From Anaerolineae bacterium (lineage in GTDB: Bacteria > Chloroflexota > Anaerolineae > Aggregatilineales > Phototrophicaceae): a stretch of DNA of 10,012 nucleotides. The translations under genes and the position numbers were made by a program. The stretch lies in NCBI GenBank assembly GCA_025454675.1, contig JALONZ010000038.1:1-10012 (forward strand), read 5' to 3'. Shown piece after piece: positions 6,800-10,012 of this stretch (position 1 is its first letter; each line of letters starts with the position of its first letter). The notes below the pieces were generated by a model. The model saw only the letters and a program-made list of their open reading frames with translations. It did no database searches and was not told the DNA's origin.

Positions 6800-7197
6800 A
6801 ATTTATCATCCTCATCCAACACTATTTTGAAAACATCCCATGGGGTCGCATCAGATGGTATCCACCATGTATGATGCGATGGATGTGTTTCACTTGGTGT
6901 ATGTTTCATTTTACCATGATTTGGCATTAAGAATCCTTCCAAAATGGGTTTATGCTTCATACTTTTAACACGTCGTTTGAGACGATAAATTCCCTCAATG
7001 TCGGTATAAATTGAAATTCCGCCCGCAACACAGTCCGTAACCCCTTCCCATTGGCGATTTGGATACAATTCACGATACGATAAAAAATCATGCTCATCGA
7101 AATTCATTTTATCTGCCAAACGATAAACAACCCCATTGGTAGAAATAGCATCTTCTGGTGGACATTCATCAGGTAGATGCTTGCGCCAATTTGTCAT
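6796..7197 (-). CDS. Conserved-looking protein of unknown function, coupled to the DUF6575-like gene
   Basis: This 133-residue soluble protein is not assigned to a family. It opens MTNWRKHLPDECPPEDA, has a mixed middle part (DFLSYRELYPNRQW, 38-50; DCVAGGISIYTDIEGIYRLKRRVKSMKHK, 55-83) and ends with a striking HTPSETHPSHHTWWIPSDATPWDVF (99-123). Four His and two adjacent Trp in that last segment could be a metal or substrate site, but this is only suggestive. The start at 7197 is chosen because AAGGTGA sits just upstream. An ATG 21 bp earlier lacks a good site. Its TGA overlaps the next ATG. It follows the hydrolase gene by 68 bp and may share its transcript or use a weak promoter in the gap (GTGACA, 16 bp, TATTTG). 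Confidence 0.7.
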   Translation of the reverse strand: MTNWRKHLPDECPPEDAISTNGVVYRLADKMNFDEHDFLSYRELYPNRQWEGVTDCVAGGISIYTDIEGIYRLKRRVKSMKHKPILEGFLMPNHGKMKHTPSETHPSHHTWWIPSDATPWDVFKIVLDEDDKL

Positions 7198-7265
7198 CAA
7201 TTCACCTTCGCACATCAAATAACATCTACCTGAAAATTGTCACACATCGCGCCCAAAGATGCAAC

Positions 7266-8060
7266 TCACCCTTTCAAAAATGCCCATAACGCCATATTAA
7301 ATGCCTCTGGTTGTTGCAAATTGATAAAATGCCCTGCATTCGGGATGATAGACAGTGTTGCATTGGGCAGGTGCTTCACCAAATATTGTGAAGATTCGAC
7401 CACCATATAATACGGATGTTCGTTATCCCCTGCCATCACCAATACAGGGCATGTCACCTTTTGATAACCTGCGAGGTCAATGGGATATTCTTTCCACAAC
7501 AAGGTATCATCCAAGAAATGTTGAAAATCGTATTCATCCATCATGGCGCGGGTACGGGCTTTTAGCGCATCACTGGCGGGGTAATGACTGCCATCCACGA
7601 ATGCTTTAGCAAAAATGACTTTCGCTTGGTCAAAATCATCTGCTTTGACGGCAATGATAAATTCAGTCCACCAATCTTCGGCATTATCGGGATAATCAAA
7701 ACCTGCCGCGCCTGTGCTGATGACCATCAATTTTTCGACACGTTGAGGATATTGAATCGCAAATTTCATCACTTCCATAGACCCCATCGAAAGCCCCAAT
7801 AAATTGACCTTTTCGATGCCCAGCGCATCTAATAAGCCTTTTATATCGGCAACATGGTCAACAATCCGCACATCCGTTAATTTCGACTTGCCAAAACCAT
7901 ATAAATCCAGCGTAATCACCTGATATGACTTAGAAAATTCTGCTACTTGGTCTGCCCACATCTGACTATTCAATAGCATGGCATGAATCAGCAGTAAGGG
8001 CGTGCCTGTGCCAGTCGTTTCATAATACAAGGGTTTATCATTGATGGTTAAAAATGGCAT
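7266..8060 (-). CDS. Alpha/beta-fold hydrolase
   Basis: The 264-residue protein has the usual length and order of a single-domain alpha/beta hydrolase. The oxyanion-hole region is LLLIHAMLLNSQMW (22-35). The nucleophile elbow is GLSMGS with Ser91. The acid is probably Asp212 in VLVMAGDNEHP, and the base is His244 in NAGHFINLQQPEAF, so the triad is complete. The usual HG-x-G turn reads LYGFGKS (53-59). A helical cap of about 125-195 (DWWTEFIIAVKADDFDQAK...) decides substrate choice. The sequence resembles 3-oxoadipate enol-lactonase or haloperoxidase-like esterases, but the substrate cannot be read. No signal peptide is seen. AAAGGA lies 7 nt before the ATG. It is divergent from the secreted ferritin-like gene and may lead a three-gene unit with the two unknown genes downstream. 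Confidence 0.9.
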   Translation of the reverse strand: MPFLTINDKPLYYETTGTGTPLLLIHAMLLNSQMWADQVAEFSKSYQVITLDLYGFGKSKLTDVRIVDHVADIKGLLDALGIEKVNLLGLSMGSMEVMKFAIQYPQRVEKLMVISTGAAGFDYPDNAEDWWTEFIIAVKADDFDQAKVIFAKAFVDGSHYPASDALKARTRAMMDEYDFQHFLDDTLLWKEYPIDLAGYQKVTCPVLVMAGDNEHPYYMVVESSQYLVKHLPNATLSIIPNAGHFINLQQPEAFNMALWAFLKG

Positions 8061-8257
8061 TTTTGCATCCTTTCAGGTTCAACATCTCACGATATAATCA
8101 GCATATCACAAAAACAGGACATTTGTGTCAATTAACAACAAATATGTGCTAAGTATCCCTAAAATTTCGACATAACCCCTTCACAAGTTCTACATAATTT
8201 GAGCCTATCATCATGACAAATCTAAAAAACAAGTCGTGATTGACAAGGAGAAACATC
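8061..8257. promoter_or_regulatory. Divergent intergenic region with a candidate hydrolase promoter
   Basis: On the minus strand a perfect TTGACA (8131-8126) is followed after 17 bp by TGATAT (8108-8103), a modest -10 box, about 40 bp before the hydrolase start. A small dyad GACA-TTTG-TGTC (8118-8129) overlaps the -35 box and could be an operator. For the rightward ferritin-like gene no convincing promoter is visible: CATAAT at 8193-8198 is the best -10 candidate and lacks a matching -35. The ribosome site AAGGAG (8245-8250) marks that gene's start. Confidence 0.4.
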
Positions 8258-9001
8258 ATGAACAAGAAATTAGTCGTCATCGCAGTATTGGTTATCGGTT
8301 TATTGGTCGTCAGCGTAGGCGCGATTTATGCCCAAAGTGGTAACGGCAACGGGCGCGGACGGAATGGTGATGGTGATAATACATGCCAAGAAAATTGCAC
8401 AGGAACAGCCCAACAAAATCAAAATGGGCAACAACAAAATGGCAATGGCAATCAAAATGGCAACATGAACATGAATTGCCAACAGGATTGCACAGGTGAT
8501 ATGCAACATCATCAATATGGGTCGCATCACAATATGGGCAATGGCTCGGCATATCAATATCAAACAGGCGGATGGATGACCATGCTCCCCGCCAAAACCG
8601 ACCTTCCTCTCACAGAGGCGGTGATTGAAGCCATGATTGATGGTTATACCGATGAATTTAATGCCTATAGCGCATATACGGCAATCATTGAACAATTTGG
8701 CGAATTGCGCCCCGTGAGTGCGATTGCGAATGCCGAAGCGCAACATATGGACGCATGGACATTCTTATTTGAACGCTACGGCGTGGCATTACCCGAATTG
8801 ACTGCCCCAGAAATCCCCACATTCGCTACTTATGAAGAAGCTGTCACCTTCGCTCGTGATGCCGAAATCGCCAACATCGGGTTATATGATACGATGCTCG
8901 CCACCCTCGCCGATTATCCCGACATGGTGCAAGTGGTCACAAACTTGAAAGACGCATCGCTTAATAATCACCTGCCCGCCTTTGAAAATTACCTGAAATA
9001 A
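8258..9001 (+). CDS. Secreted DUF2202 ferritin-like protein with Cys/Met/His-bearing linker
   Basis: The product is 247 residues. Start ATG 8258 has AAGGAG 7 nt upstream; an in-frame TTG earlier is discounted. MNKK plus a hydrophobic core ending AIYA-QS (cleavage near residue 25) is a clear Sec signal peptide. Residues 27-105 are a Gly/Asn/Gln-rich linker holding two similar CxxxC units (CQENCTG 43-49; CQQDCTG 74-80), NMNMN and a HHQYGSHHNM patch, all candidate metal ligands. Residues 113-245 match the DUF2202 helical bundle of the ferritin-like superfamily: Glu133 in YTDEFNAY, Glu160-x-x-His163 in NAEAQH, Glu203 in RDAEIAN, and His238 in NNHLPAFENYL. The position three before His238 is Leu235, so a canonical second ExxH is not seen. 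Oxidase or metal storage activity is unproven. The two-component genes lie just downstream beyond a repeat. Confidence 0.85.
   Translation: MNKKLVVIAVLVIGLLVVSVGAIYAQSGNGNGRGRNGDGDNTCQENCTGTAQQNQNGQQQNGNGNQNGNMNMNCQQDCTGDMQHHQYGSHHNMGNGSAYQYQTGGWMTMLPAKTDLPLTEAVIEAMIDGYTDEFNAYSAYTAIIEQFGELRPVSAIANAEAQHMDAWTFLFERYGVALPELTAPEIPTFATYEEAVTFARDAEIANIGLYDTMLATLADYPDMVQVVTNLKDASLNNHLPAFENYLK
8408..8473 (+). repeat. Low-complexity Gln/Asn/Gly codon tract
   Basis: This is the part of the secreted protein gene coding for residues 51-72, built almost wholly from CAA, AAT, GGC and close codons with short units such as CAAAATGG and GGCAATGG recurring. Such a tract can change length by slippage, which would alter the spacing between the two CxxxC units that flank it. 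Confidence 0.65.
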
Positions 9002-9043
9002 GGTTAGAAATCGTAGTGGCATGATATATAAAATTACTTTTTG

Positions 9044-9150
9044 ACCTCACCCCCCTGCCCCCTCTCCAAATTTGGAGAGGGGGAGAAAACCATTTTATAG
9101 GTGTGTTTAAATCCCCTCTCCGATTGGGAGAGGGGATTTAGGGGTGAGGT
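9044..9150. repeat. MITE-like nested inverted repeat, 107 bp
   Basis: The element has 10-bp perfect terminal inverted repeats, ACCTCACCCC (9044-9053) and GGGGTGAGGT (9141-9150). Inside are a perfect 26-bp palindrome (9058-9083, centred on AAATTT, arms CCCCCTCTCC) and a hairpin with a perfect 14-bp stem (9108-9121 with 9127-9140, loop GATTG). Both inner structures share the CCCCTCTCC core. There is no coding capacity. C/G-rich elements of this style are dispersed between genes in Chloroflexota and some other phyla. No clear target-site duplication is visible at the edges. It separates the ferritin-like gene from the response regulator gene. Confidence 0.8.
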
Positions 9151-9212
9151 TGGTACAGCAAGCCCCTACAACAGGTTATGATAAAATAACAACGTACAAA
9201 GGACATTTTCGG

Positions 9213-9902
9213 ATGGCATACAAAATTTTATTGGCAGATGACGAATCACACATCCTAGACACCCTCAGCGCCTATCTTAAAGCGGAGGGATTTTTGATTT
9301 TTACGGCAAAAAATGGCAAAGAGGCATTATTCGCGTTTCGGCATGAAAAACCGGATTTGGTCATTTTGGATGTGATGATGCCCGAAATGGACGGCTGGCA
9401 AACGGCACGGCTCATCCGCAAAGAAAGTGACCTGCCCATCCTGTTTTTAACAGCGCGGGTGGATGATAGCGACCAAATTATGGGGCTGGAGATTGGCGCG
9501 GATGAATATATCACCAAGCCGTTTAGTCCGCGCGTGGTCGTGGCAAAAGTGCGGGCATTGATTCGGCGGGCATATGGCGATATGCAAGCCGAGATGACCA
9601 TTTATACGGTTGGCGACCTCGAAATGAATGTCGAAGGACACACCGTCAAACGCGGTGGCGACTTGATAGACCTAACACCTAGCGAATTTAGCCTATTACA
9701 ATTGATGATGAGTCGTCCAGGGCGTGTATTCAGTCGCATGGCATTGCTGGAACATCTGCAAGGCGAAGCCTATGCGCCATATGAGCGCACCATAGATGTG
9801 CATATCAAAAATTTGCGCCTCAAATTGGAAGCCGATACTCAAAATCCCAGTTACATCGAAACGGTGTACGGGGTGGGATATAAAATGAGGACAGACACAT
9901 GA
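9213..9902 (+). CDS. OmpR/PhoB-family response regulator
   Basis: The 229-residue DNA-binding regulator has an N-terminal receiver (about 3-119) with the acidic pair Asp9-Asp10, the phosphoacceptor Asp53 in LVILDVMMPEMDG, Thr80 and Lys102 in TKPFSP, so all phosphorylation residues are present. A winged-helix output domain (about 128-227) shows LTPSEFSLLQLMM, the recognition region RTIDVHIKNLRLKLE and the wing YIETVYGVGYKM. The ATG at 9213 is chosen because the receiver begins YKILLADDE directly after it and AAAGGA lies 9 nt upstream. A GTG start further up would begin inside the MITE-like repeat. Its TGA overlaps the next ATG, the usual layout with a partner kinase. Its targets are unknown; the secreted ferritin-like gene upstream is one candidate. 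Confidence 0.93.
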   Translation: MAYKILLADDESHILDTLSAYLKAEGFLIFTAKNGKEALFAFRHEKPDLVILDVMMPEMDGWQTARLIRKESDLPILFLTARVDDSDQIMGLEIGADEYITKPFSPRVVVAKVRALIRRAYGDMQAEMTIYTVGDLEMNVEGHTVKRGGDLIDLTPSEFSLLQLMMSRPGRVFSRMALLEHLQGEAYAPYERTIDVHIKNLRLKLEADTQNPSYIETVYGVGYKMRTDT

Positions 9903-10012
9903 ATACCTTACGGGTACGCTTATCATTGGCGTTTTTGGTCGTCATCGGGGTGACAATCGCATCATTCGCATGGACGATGAACACCATCGCACGCGCCTCT
10001 TTTGAAGATTAT
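9899..10012 (+). CDS. Start of probable sensor histidine kinase (cut by window end)
   Basis: Only 38 codons are present. They begin MNTLRVRLSLAFLVVIGVTIASFAWTMNTIAR: a short basic N-terminus, then a membrane helix at about 8-26, the usual opening of an OmpR-type sensor kinase with a periplasmic or extracytoplasmic sensing segment following. The ATG overlaps the response-regulator stop in an ATGA arrangement, which argues for a coupled two-component pair. No catalytic part is in the window, so the kinase call rests on position and the membrane start. Confidence 0.75.
   Translation, partial: MNTLRVRLSLAFLVVIGVTIASFAWTMNTIARASFEDY

Noticed and set aside
8300..8746. 148-residue open frame on the minus strand
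   Set aside because: It lies wholly inside the secreted ferritin-like gene, opposite its repetitive Asn/Gln tract, which yields an Ile/Leu/Ala-rich low-complexity translation. No ribosome site or family resemblance.
9058..9083. Perfect palindrome as intrinsic terminator of the ferritin-like gene
   Set aside because: No T-tract follows the stem, and the structure is part of a larger element with its own terminal repeats.
9144..9212. Upstream GTG start extending the response regulator
   Set aside because: It would begin within the terminal repeat of the MITE-like element and add residues with no place in the receiver fold. The ATG at 9213 has a ribosome site and fits the domain edge.
1..10012. 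tRNA, rRNA, CRISPR array or prophage signs
   Set aside because: No cloverleaf-like sequence, regularly spaced repeats, integrase or phage structural gene was seen on either strand.

Overview
The window looks like a chromosomal segment from a free-living bacterium, most likely a member of the Chloroflexota (Anaerolineae or relatives). This is inferred from the gene set and not proven. The main pointers are a membrane Ser/Thr kinase with a Pro/Thr-rich linker and a TolB-like outer propeller, a secreted DUF2202 ferritin-like protein, and a C/G-rich nested palindromic repeat of a kind common between genes in such genomes. No phage, transposase, CRISPR or RNA gene was recognised.

Left part (1-2480): a complete IMP dehydrogenase gene (185-1693, +) has its own promoter and lies between two 67-bp direct repeats about 81% identical to each other. 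The protein follows the Tritrichomonas foetus-type IMPDH residue for residue (catalytic Cys319, Arg418-Tyr419), but with Ala at the phosphate-contacting Ser317. Pointing towards it on the minus strand is a RelE/ParE-family toxin-antitoxin pair with overlapping genes and an extended -10 promoter.

Middle (2490-6415): a class I mannose-6-phosphate isomerase (-) is divergent from a 732-residue transmembrane Ser/Thr kinase (+). Three bases after the kinase comes a GntR-type regulator whose FCD ligand domain seems to have lost part of its metal site. Kinase and regulator are probably one transcription unit.

Right-middle (6404-8060, all -): an alpha/beta hydrolase, a 133-residue protein of unknown function and a DUF6575-like protein. 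The last two are translationally coupled through an ATGA overlap. The DUF6575-like gene runs tail to tail into the GntR gene, with 12 bp of overlap.

Right (8258-10012, all +): a secreted ferritin-like protein with a Gln/Asn/Gly-rich, Cys/Met/His-containing linker, then a 107-bp MITE-like nested inverted repeat, then an OmpR/PhoB response regulator overlapping by 4 bp the start of a membrane protein cut by the window edge, presumably its histidine kinase.

Most of the genes are housekeeping or sensory. The best candidates for new biology are the coupled unknown pair (6404-7197), the repeat-flanked IMPDH with its altered active site, and the secreted ferritin-like protein beside a two-component system.
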